32,608 nt of DNA, taken from NCBI GenBank assembly GCA_023435565.1, contig JAEYRN010000096.1:1-32608 (forward strand), read 5' to 3'. A program made the position numbers and the translations under genes. The DNA comes from Bacillota bacterium. Lineage in GTDB: Bacteria; Bacillota; UBA4882; UBA8346. Under the pieces are notes generated by a model, which was not told the origin of the DNA, did not search any database, and saw nothing but the letters and a program-made list of their open reading frames with translations. Of the stretch, positions 15,006 to 21,991 are shown one piece after another; position 1 is the first letter of the stretch, and each line of letters begins with the position of its first letter.

Positions 15006-15174
15006 GCTTTGTCCATAACTTTTTTCTTTTAAGGTTTTGTTATATTTTGACAGGTTAAAGCTGTTTAATCCTTAATTTTGGATCAAGCGATTGCACGGGA
15101 TATCTGTTTGTTATTTCATCTCCAGTAATCCCCATCTCAAGATTGATTGTGTCGAATATTTAACTTTTTGCTGA
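15006..15174 (+). repeat. Duplicated non-coding element, copy B
   Basis: Second copy of the element at 14075-14235, in the same orientation, starting directly after the stop of the SpoIIAA-like gene. Shared blocks such as GGATCAAGCGATTGC and TGTGTCGAATATT occur in the same order and at similar spacing. Confidence 0.55.
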
Positions 15175-15238
15175 TCTTACAATAAGGTGAAAGGGGGCCT
15201 ATAATCCGGAATCAAAGGTTGCAATATCTGTTGAACCA

Positions 15239-15454
15239 GTGGACAAAATCAATTCCATAATTAATCATCCTGCTGCTGATGATGGTGAAGAAATACTTAG
15301 AGATGTACAGTCTCTTCATGAGGTAGACAGTTTTCCAATAACAATTTCTATCGCCCGATTAATTTCAAAACGACCTGTTAATCCTTTATTCGGTAACCGA
15401 GATATTCGATCTGCGATTGTTAGTAATATAGTATGTAATGAGAGTGACTTATAA
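15239..15454 (+). pseudogene. Unrecognised short open frame, possible gene remnant
   Basis: 71 residues after a GTG at 15239, and open upstream to about 15212 (PESKVAISVEP then VDKINSIINHPAADDG). The composition is protein-like and the C-terminal part (ISKRPVNPLFGNRDIRSAIVSNIV) looks like ordered protein, but I recognise no family and no ribosome site fits. It could be a fragment of a larger gene. Confidence 0.25.
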
Positions 15455-15519
15455 TTCTCAATAAAAATAAATTCAAATTTCTATGTAGATAGCCCTGAGG
15501 AAGTTAAAAATTATTAATT

Positions 15520-15798
15520 TTAAACTTCTCCAAACCCCGTGGCAAGCAGATTGACCAGGGCCTTTACAGCCTGTTGTTCTCCTTCACCTTCAGCGCTTAT
15601 TTCAATTTCCTCTCCTTCACAAAATCCTATCGATAGTAGTAGCACCACGGATTTGGCATTGACTGCTTCATCCTCGCTATCTCCCGGACGGCGTACCGTC
15701 AAGTTGCAGGGAAACTGCTTCGCCATGCTAACAAATTCGGACGCAGGCCGCGCATGCAAGCCGGTTTTGTTGATAACCACCGTTTTTTCCGAATACAT
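15520..15798 (-). CDS. ptsH: HPr phosphocarrier protein
   Basis: 92 residues, the usual HPr length is 85-90. The phospho-acceptor site is NKTGLHARPASEF (His at about residue 15). The regulatory-serine region is NAKSVVLLLSIGF, which keeps a Ser where Gram-positive HPr is phosphorylated by HPr kinase, although the surrounding residues differ from Bacillus HPr. I chose ATG 15798 because AAGGAGGATG lies before it; a longer frame upstream overlaps enzyme I and is not HPr-like. It is the last gene of the PTS operon, 16 bp after enzyme I. Confidence 0.92.
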   Translation of the reverse strand: MYSEKTVVINKTGLHARPASEFVSMAKQFPCNLTVRRPGDSEDEAVNAKSVVLLLSIGFCEGEEIEISAEGEGEQQAVKALVNLLATGFGEV

Positions 15799-15814
15799 GG
15801 GACATCCTCCTTGT

Positions 15815-17536
15815 TTAAACATAATCTCCAAGTTTGACTTTGAGGTACCGGATAACTTCGTCCGCCGTAGATAAGGATTGGGCTTTTTGCGCAAGACTTT
15901 GCGCAAATTCCATGGTAATCCCGGAGAGTACCTTCTTGACCCCCGCAATGGCGGACGCACTCATACTTAGTTTCCGTATTCCCAGCCCTATCAGGACGGG
16001 TACGGCAAGAGAATTACCACCTAACTCACCGCATACGCTGACCGGCTTTCTTGCTGCGTTGAATTTCTCCGCGATCAAACCAATCAGTCTGAACATGGCC
16101 GGGTGAAAGCTTTGGTAATAATCCGAAAGGCAGGGGTTCATCCTGTCTACCGCCGTTAAGTATTGGCACAGATCGTTAGTGCCTATACTGGCAAAATCGA
16201 CCTCTCTTGCGGCCATATCGGCAATAAGCGCGATGGATGGCACTTCTACCATAATACCGATTTTCAGGTGAGAACCGACGGGGACACCCTCATTTACAAG
16301 TTCCCGCCCGGTTTGATCGATTAGGTCCTTGGCGCGGTAAATATCGTCCATACTACTCACCATTGGAAGCATCAGCCACAGGTTTCCATGGAGCGAGGCG
16401 CGCCATGCCGCTCGTAATTGGGTTTTGAAGATATCCGGTCTGTCAAAACAGAGTCGAAGCGCCCGCTTCCCTAAAAACGGGTTTTCCTCCCGGGGCAGAG
16501 GCATGCATGGCAGAGTCTTGTCGCCGCCTACATCCAGGGTACGCAATGTAACGGGACGTTCTTTAAAGGTCTCAAGCACTTTTTGATAGGCCCCATATTG
16601 TTCCTCTTCCGTTGGAAGTTCCTTGGAAGCCATATAAAGAAATTCCGTCCTGAATAAGCCGACGAAGTCAGAATGGGCCGCATTCTCTAACTCGCCATCT
16701 TCGGCGGAGCCGATATTGATCCCGATATCAACCCGCACTCCATCCTTGGTAAAGGGCTCCTTTTTCAGATATTCGCGAACCTCCGCGGTATATTTCATAT
16801 AATTTTTACGTCTTTGTTCATATTCAGCCAACTGTTCCTGCGTGGGATCGGTAACAAGTTCGCCATTTACGGCATCCACGATCACTTGCTCGCCATGGCT
16901 TACTTTACTCATAAGCCCGCTTACGCCAAGGAGCGCAGGTATTCCATAGCTACGGGCGATAATGGCCGAGTGGGATGTTTCGCCTCCCGTTTCAGTTATG
17001 ATAGCAATTACTTTGGAACGATCGAGGGTGGCCGTGTCCGAAGGCAACAGATCGTGGCAGGCTATAACGACGGGTTTTGTTAGTGCTTCAAGCCCTGGTG
17101 CTTTTTTTCCTTTCCAAGCAAGTAACAACCGTTTACGCACGTCAAAAATATCTTGAGCCCGTTCTCTGATTAGCTCTCCCTTTGCCTTACTCAATAACTC
17201 GCCATATTTTTGGTAAGTGGAGTAGATCGCCCAAGCGGGCTCGAGATGGCTTTCTGTGATGCCGCTACGGATCTCACCATCGATGGATTCATCGTGTAGT
17301 ATTTCGCGGTGCGCCATAAATATCTTCGCTTTGTCCGGATCTTCTTGGTTCAATTTGTCTATTAAAATGCCAAGTTCAAGATCGGCGCTCCGCATCATCG
17401 CTTCATACCTTACAAGGCTTCCGGCAACCTGATCCGCCGTGATCGAACCTGGTAAAGGCTTTTCTTCATCCGGCACAAAACAAAACATTTCGCCTATTCC
17501 GATCCCCCCGGATGCCGGGTTGCCTTTGTATATCAT
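15815..17536 (-). CDS. ptsI: PTS enzyme I (phosphoenolpyruvate-protein phosphotransferase)
   Basis: 573 residues, full length for enzyme I. The phospho-His site is GGETSHSAIIARSYGIPAL (about residue 190). The C-terminal PEP-binding barrel has the markers GLFRTEFLYM, RTLDVGGDKTLPCM, NPFLGKRALR, GIMVEVPS, FASIGTNDLCQYL and the catalytic Cys in VSVCGELGG. It passes phosphate from PEP to HPr in the cytosol. It is encoded with HPr next to a sugar-specific PTS operon rather than at a separate housekeeping locus, which suggests the whole phosphate chain travels as a unit. G+C content is near 50 %, much above the DNA at 5.8-13 kb. Confidence 0.95.
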   Translation of the reverse strand: MIYKGNPASGGIGIGEMFCFVPDEEKPLPGSITADQVAGSLVRYEAMMRSADLELGILIDKLNQEDPDKAKIFMAHREILHDESIDGEIRSGITESHLEPAWAIYSTYQKYGELLSKAKGELIRERAQDIFDVRKRLLLAWKGKKAPGLEALTKPVVIACHDLLPSDTATLDRSKVIAIITETGGETSHSAIIARSYGIPALLGVSGLMSKVSHGEQVIVDAVNGELVTDPTQEQLAEYEQRRKNYMKYTAEVREYLKKEPFTKDGVRVDIGINIGSAEDGELENAAHSDFVGLFRTEFLYMASKELPTEEEQYGAYQKVLETFKERPVTLRTLDVGGDKTLPCMPLPREENPFLGKRALRLCFDRPDIFKTQLRAAWRASLHGNLWLMLPMVSSMDDIYRAKDLIDQTGRELVNEGVPVGSHLKIGIMVEVPSIALIADMAAREVDFASIGTNDLCQYLTAVDRMNPCLSDYYQSFHPAMFRLIGLIAEKFNAARKPVSVCGELGGNSLAVPVLIGLGIRKLSMSASAIAGVKKVLSGITMEFAQSLAQKAQSLSTADEVIRYLKVKLGDYV

Positions 17537-17562
17537 CTCGATTCTCCTTTATATCTATAAAG

Positions 17563-17620
17563 TAGTCGTCCACGTCAGCTACTGCTTGACACACGTGAAA
17601 TTATGAAAAAGAAGTTGACT
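17563..17620 (+). repeat. Dispersed repeat family 1, copy 2
   Basis: Shares AAGTAGTCGTCCACGTCA, TTGAC, CACGT and ATGAAAA..GTTGA with copy 1 at 4638-4700, and keeps a GTCAGC..GCTTGAC stem with base changes on both sides. It lies directly upstream of the enzyme I ribosome site. Confidence 0.65.
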
Positions 17621-17650
17621 ATATAAGTTAGTTTAAATACCCAATATACA

Positions 17651-17728
17651 TCACTCGCCGGGGCACGTTAAATGTCGTTGCCATCCGTCCATGGATTCCA
17701 CGTCTTCGACCAATCCGGGGTCATAGAT
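17651..17728 (-). pseudogene. Short coding remnant
   Basis: On the minus strand 26 codons read IYDPGLVEDVESMDGWQRHL and on to a TGA stop at 17651, with a codon pattern unlike random sequence. Upstream the frame closes within about 12 bases, at the edge of the inverted repeat at 17745-17807. It is probably the 3' end of a gene cut away by rearrangement; the family is not recognised. Confidence 0.3.
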
Positions 17729-17744
17729 AAAAATTTGTTTTTAA

Positions 17745-17807
17745 CTCTGTGTCTCTGCGCTTCTGTGACAAAATTATTATTAGCCACAGAGACACGGAGA
17801 CAAAGAG
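17745..17807. repeat. Inverted repeat family 2, copy 1
   Basis: Arms CTCTGTGTCTCTGCGC..CTGTG and CCACAGAGACACGGAGA..AGAG around an AT-rich loop form a stem of about 25 bp. The same arms occur at 24136-24196. The two copies bracket the segment from the Cof-type HAD gene to the regulator. Confidence 0.7.
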
Positions 17808-17862
17808 AAAGAACTGTATAATCGGTAGCCCTTGGTAACGTTCTTCGTTACATAAAGAAGAT

Positions 17863-18720
17863 TCACCGGACATAATAATCCTCCATGGCTTCTATTGCCT
17901 TGCCTACACCATCGTTGTCGTTGGTTTCCGTGACAAAGGTTGCCGCCGCTTTAAGGCTTTTGGACCCATTGCCCATCGCCACCGATATGCCCACGGTTCT
18001 AAACAACGATAAATCATTATCATAATCGCCAAAAGCGCACACTTCATCAAGGGGAATGCCGTAATAATCGGCAACCTGCTTGATACCCGCTCCCTTATCC
18101 GTGCCTTGATGCATAATTTCGAAAAGAGAAGCTTCGCTGAACGTATAGGAAAAAGCGGGCTCTTCGTCGAGAAAAGCAACTATTTTCTCAAACTTTTCCT
18201 TATCCGGCGCATAAATCATCGCCTTATAAGCCGAAATCAATCCATCGTTCAAATTTTCAGTAAATTCGCCTGTGGACACTTTGGAAACACCATATCGTTC
18301 CGCCAAACGGTTATAATTTTCAATCAGCCGCAATCTTGGGTTATTTTTGGAGAAATAAAGCTTTTCCAAGGTTTGGATACAGGTGTGCAATTCTGTTTTC
18401 ATAGCGAATATGCAAAGCTTTTCCAGAGGTTCACTACTGATGGATTTATCGTAACTAAGAGAGCCATCCCCGCTGTGGACAACTAGGGCGCCGTTACACG
18501 CTACATATGGTCCGTCAAAACCAAGCTGTGAAAGATACAACTGCTGCATAGCAGGGATCCGCCCGGAGCAGATTGTAACTTTCACTCCCAGTTCAATTAC
18601 CTCGTGTATTTTTGAGAGCGTGAACTCACTTATTTCAGACGAGTTGTTTAAAAGGGTCCCATCTAAATCAAAGGCAAAAAGTGAAATCTTCCTACTTTTT
18701 TTGTTAGAATTTTGAAACAA
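17863..18720 (-). CDS. Cof-type HAD phosphatase
   Basis: 285 residues. Motif I is FAFDLDGTLL, motif II VTICSGRIP, motif III includes the Lys in TDKGAGIKQVADYYGIP and motif IV is VCAFGDYDNDLSLFRTVGISVAMGNG, the layout of the Cof/IIB cap subfamily that dephosphorylates sugar phosphates. It starts at TTG 18720 with AGAGAAGG 7-8 nt upstream; no ATG fits before the motif. It follows the lactonase gene by 80 bp in the PTS operon, so it may remove phosphate from an overflow or dead-end sugar phosphate. Confidence 0.88.
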   Translation of the reverse strand: MFQNSNKKSRKISLFAFDLDGTLLNNSSEISEFTLSKIHEVIELGVKVTICSGRIPAMQQLYLSQLGFDGPYVACNGALVVHSGDGSLSYDKSISSEPLEKLCIFAMKTELHTCIQTLEKLYFSKNNPRLRLIENYNRLAERYGVSKVSTGEFTENLNDGLISAYKAMIYAPDKEKFEKIVAFLDEEPAFSYTFSEASLFEIMHQGTDKGAGIKQVADYYGIPLDEVCAFGDYDNDLSLFRTVGISVAMGNGSKSLKAAATFVTETNDNDGVGKAIEAMEDYYVR

Positions 18721-18800
18721 GGCCAGACCTTCTCTCTATTTCTCAGATGTTCGATTTCCTCATTCGCGGCGCTTTTGCGCCGCGAACGGGAATAACGTTT

Positions 18801-19751
18801 TCAATAAGCTAGAAATTCCTTGGGGTTCTCCACGAATATTTGTGAAATTACCTCGTCAGAGATACCGTACTCACGCATCAGACCCGGCATGTATTTGGGT
18901 ATAAACTCCAGTCCGGGCGAACCTCCGTATGCCTTGAGGTACGATGCCCGGCCCCAGTCGCCGCCAATCAAAATTCGGTTGCTATATCCCTCTCGGCTCA
19001 GTTCCCGGATGAGTGTCATTGTATCGCTGAGAGGGTGGTACTTCACCCGAGCGACGCAGTCATACTGTACGTACACCCCTTCTTTTAAGACCATGCGATG
19101 ATAGGTAAGATCCGCATTTCTGTCCAGATGGCCGATACAGATCTTTTCGGGGGCCACGCCCTGGGCTTTGATGGCAAGCGCCTGCTCAAGACCCATCGTT
19201 CCGACATGGGTATGGGTCATTACGGGGATGTCCGTCTTCTTACTGACCATTCCCACAACCTTAAGCAATTTTTCCTCAAGGGGATTAATTTTGTAATAAC
19301 CGGTGCCCGCCTTTACAACGCCCGGCCGCACATCGGAATGTTCAATGAAGGGACCGCAGAAGTCGTTCACCTCGATCCCTTTTTCCACTTCCGAGACCAC
19401 CAGTTCGACGATGTGATCGAGGCTATATTTATGGACAAAATGCGCTTTATCATACAATGCGGCCCGGTGGAAACCGGTAATGGCGATCAAATGCCCGCCC
19501 GTATCTTTGGCGATGGCCTTTAGTTCTTTCACACCGCGGCCGACACCGATAGGCTGCATGTCCACCATGGCCTTTCCCCCTGCCCGTACAAAACTGATAA
19601 GTTCCTCACGGGATTTTTCGATACTCTCGATGCCAAAGTCTTTATCCTCCCGGACTTCCATACCGCCGGACTTCCAAAGGTGATCGTGAATATCGCAAAA
19701 ACCCAGCTCATTCGGGTCAATCGGACCATTTACCGTTTTAATTGTTTTCAT
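18801..19751 (-). CDS. Phosphotriesterase-family lactonase
   Basis: 316 residues, amidohydrolase superfamily. Metal ligands: FCDIHDHLW (His-x-His at about residues 22-24), the bridging Lys in GVVKAGTGYYKI, His in MTHTHVGTMG, His in KICIGHLDRN and Asp in ILIGGDWGRAS. Several family members next to PTS genes, such as Listeria Lmo2620, hydrolyse phosphorylated sugar lactones. Here it lies 19 bp after the UlaA-type transporter, so it probably opens a lactone phosphate formed on uptake. It would fill the step that UlaG, a metallo-beta-lactamase-fold lactonase, performs in ascorbate use. The exact sugar is unknown. Confidence 0.87.
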   Translation of the reverse strand: MKTIKTVNGPIDPNELGFCDIHDHLWKSGGMEVREDKDFGIESIEKSREELISFVRAGGKAMVDMQPIGVGRGVKELKAIAKDTGGHLIAITGFHRAALYDKAHFVHKYSLDHIVELVVSEVEKGIEVNDFCGPFIEHSDVRPGVVKAGTGYYKINPLEEKLLKVVGMVSKKTDIPVMTHTHVGTMGLEQALAIKAQGVAPEKICIGHLDRNADLTYHRMVLKEGVYVQYDCVARVKYHPLSDTMTLIRELSREGYSNRILIGGDWGRASYLKAYGGSPGLEFIPKYMPGLMREYGISDEVISQIFVENPKEFLAY

Positions 19752-19770
19752 TTCAACAATTCCTCTTTCT

Positions 19771-21072
19771 TTATGCGGGTGTCTTCATTCCGAACAGCAA
19801 CCGCAGGATGGCCATAACAGCCAACCAGAGCGTACTCCAGTCGGAATGACCGGGTACGAAGTTGGTCCCGACCACATAGGCAAGCCCTGCGGAGCCACAT
19901 ATCGTAACGATACCCATAATGAAAGTCGCGCCGACAACACCCTTCCAGCCACCCCAGGCGTTCGCGAAGACACCAAGAGTACAGCCGCCAAAGAACAGCG
20001 GGATAACACTGGGAATGGCGATCACCGGAGAACCAAAAAGGACCAGTAAACCAACACCTACGAACTGACCGACAACGGTACATAAAAAGCCCAGCAGAGC
20101 AGCGGTGGGCGCGTAGGACCAGAACACAGGACTGTCAACGGCAGCGATAGCGCCTGGAACCAATTTATCAGAAAAGCCTTTAAATGCAGGTATAAGTTCG
20201 TTCAGGAACATCCGTACTCCCGAAAGCAGCACATATACACCGACCGCCATGGTAAGGCCCAGGTTCAAACCATACATTATATAGTTGGCTTTCCCGGCCT
20301 TTTGAGCGACAATTTCCGGTCCGGCGATCAAAATGATGACAAGGTATATTAAACCCATGATGATGCTGTATGCAACTACCGAATCCTTAAATATCGATAA
20401 CCAGCCCGAGAGTTTGAGACTTTCGGCGCTCTCTTCCTTCTTGCCGAAAAGTTTTGCCAGACGTGTGGTGATAATACCTGAAACGCACAAGTTATGCCCC
20501 AGTGTAAGCGGGGTGTCGCCAAGCATGGGGGTGAGGAATTTGCGCAGCAATGCCGGGAATAGCCACCAGTAAACCGCGCAAGTTAAAACAGCCCCGCTGA
20601 AAAGAGCCACACCGGTAAGTCCGCATACTTGGTAAAGGAAGAAGGTAATGAAGGCGGAATCGCAATAGGCAACATGCCCGGTAAGATAGATCGTTTTGAT
20701 AGGGGTAATCTTAGCCAGAATAAGATTAACGATCCAGGCGGTAATCATGACCATTGCCACATTGCCCATGTTGATGACCATAAGTTTGTCGATATAGGCG
20801 TAAACGGCGGTCCACATGTCGGTGCTTACGCCCCCAATACCGATTTTACTGGTAAAAATCTCAATAATACTTTGGGACGCATTTTTAAGTTGTCCGGCGC
20901 CGATGCCGAGGATCATCATCCCGACGATAGCCTTAATTACTGAAATTAAAGTGGATTTGGAGTCTTTCTTTAAAAAAATACAACCGATCAGAACAACGAT
21001 ACCCATAAAATAAGCAGGGGTTTGGAAAATCTGGGTGATGAAAAAGTTAAAAACCGAATATAACACTTCCAT
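19771..21072 (-). CDS. PTS EIIC transporter, UlaA/SgaT (ascorbate-type) family
   Basis: 433 residues with about 10-11 membrane segments. It has the features of the UlaA family: an N-terminal FxTPAYFMGIVVLIG segment, VIKAIVGMMILGIGAGQL, the loop NLCVSGIITTRLAKLFGKK and the late GGWKGVVGATFIMGI..GS. It forms the translocation channel and takes phosphate from the separate IIB protein encoded just upstream. Ribosome site TAGGAGGGTAATT precedes the ATG. Known members take up L-ascorbate, but the accompanying enzymes here are not the standard ula set, so another furanose, lactone or sugar acid is possible. Confidence 0.9.
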   Translation of the reverse strand: MEVLYSVFNFFITQIFQTPAYFMGIVVLIGCIFLKKDSKSTLISVIKAIVGMMILGIGAGQLKNASQSIIEIFTSKIGIGGVSTDMWTAVYAYIDKLMVINMGNVAMVMITAWIVNLILAKITPIKTIYLTGHVAYCDSAFITFFLYQVCGLTGVALFSGAVLTCAVYWWLFPALLRKFLTPMLGDTPLTLGHNLCVSGIITTRLAKLFGKKEESAESLKLSGWLSIFKDSVVAYSIIMGLIYLVIILIAGPEIVAQKAGKANYIMYGLNLGLTMAVGVYVLLSGVRMFLNELIPAFKGFSDKLVPGAIAAVDSPVFWSYAPTAALLGFLCTVVGQFVGVGLLVLFGSPVIAIPSVIPLFFGGCTLGVFANAWGGWKGVVGATFIMGIVTICGSAGLAYVVGTNFVPGHSDWSTLWLAVMAILRLLFGMKTPA

Positions 21073-21087
21073 AATTACCCTCCTATG

Positions 21088-21372
21088 CTACTTTAGCAAA
21101 TATTTTTGGGTTAATCCTTCCAGTTCCTTTAGATCAAAATAGTTTATCACGGGTATAACTATGATATCTTTCACTGATGATTCAACCTGAGGCGCCAGCG
21201 CGGAGCTTGTGTAAATGGCGTCCAGTTCCACTCCGCATATGCCGGAAATATCATAAACTTCAACGGAAGCGTCTAGTCCCATTTTACTGAAAGTGCTTTC
21301 CAGATTCATTTTAAGCATCATGCTACTGCCGGCCCCGAACGTGCAACAGACGCCAATTTTATAATTTTTCAC
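21088..21372 (-). CDS. PTS EIIB protein, UlaB-type
   Basis: 94 residues, the normal size for a free-standing IIB of the ascorbate/galactitol class. The N-terminal P-loop IGVCCTFGAGSSMMLKM carries the phospho-Cys. It starts at GTG with AAGGGGGG 6 nt upstream and overlaps the aldolase gene by 14 bp. It would receive phosphate from an EIIA; the only EIIA domain in the window is at the C-terminus of the regulator. Confidence 0.9.
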   Translation of the reverse strand: MKNYKIGVCCTFGAGSSMMLKMNLESTFSKMGLDASVEVYDISGICGVELDAIYTSSALAPQVESSVKDIIVIPVINYFDLKELEGLTQKYLLK

Positions 21373-21979
21373 CGTATCCCCCCTTTCCTAGATCAATTTC
21401 ACAAACCTGACCTAAAAGCAACGCGTGAATATAGCTTTCGCTCAGCGACTCAACGAACTCCGCAGTCTCATAACAGTCGCCCAACGTTTCGCCCACACAA
21501 ACAAGACCGTGATTTTGTAACAAAACCGCCTTTTTATCCTTGAGGTGTTCCAGGATAAGACGGTTACACTCTTCACTGTTCGGCATCGCAAATGGAGCGA
21601 TATCCACCGCGCCTCCGCAATGAAACTTCATACCGACCGTGATGAATGGGATTGGTTTATTGGCAAGGCTCAATGCGGTCGCGTACTTAGAATGGGTATG
21701 TATCACTGCGCGCACACTCGGGTATTTGTTGTATATACCGAGATGGAAATAACTGTCCCGTGAAACGGGTGAGGGTTGGGCCACAAAGCTGCCGTCGGTT
21801 TTCATGATATTGATTTTTTCTTCCGTCAGTTTACAGTAATCCAGCTTACTGGGGCTGATCAGAAATGTGTCATCCGTCATGCGGCAGGAGATGCTTCCCT
21901 TGTTTACACCCTCCGCAACAAGGCCGTTTTCCTTCAGTTTCTTTGCCGTCTCGATAAATTCGAGCTTATGGTTATTCAT
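21359..21979 (-). CDS. Class II aldolase / L-ribulose-5-phosphate 4-epimerase family enzyme
   Basis: 206 residues, adducin/aldolase fold with zinc ligands in AVIHTHSKYATAL (two His) and LLQNHGLVCVG. The acidic position reads PVSRDSYFH, where fuculose-phosphate aldolase has Glu in SSE and ribulose-phosphate 4-epimerase has Asp in SSDTPTH, so the Asp slightly favours epimerase-like chemistry. It lies 12 bp after the regulator and overlaps the IIB gene. It would act late in the pathway, cleaving or epimerising a sugar phosphate from the lactonase or phosphatase steps. Confidence 0.85.
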   Translation of the reverse strand: MNNHKLEFIETAKKLKENGLVAEGVNKGSISCRMTDDTFLISPSKLDYCKLTEEKINIMKTDGSFVAQPSPVSRDSYFHLGIYNKYPSVRAVIHTHSKYATALSLANKPIPFITVGMKFHCGGAVDIAPFAMPNSEECNRLILEHLKDKKAVLLQNHGLVCVGETLGDCYETAEFVESLSESYIHALLLGQVCEIDLGKGGYGEKL

Positions 21980-21991
21980 GCCGTTCCTCCT

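Noticed and set aside
15799..15960. N-terminal extension of HPr
   Set aside because: It overlaps the enzyme I gene, is Arg/Pro-rich and not HPr-like; the ATG at 15798 has a proper ribosome site.
19771..20083. Alternative frames within the UlaA-type transporter
   Set aside because: They are GC-rich shadows in other frames without ribosome sites; the transporter frame has clear membrane segments.
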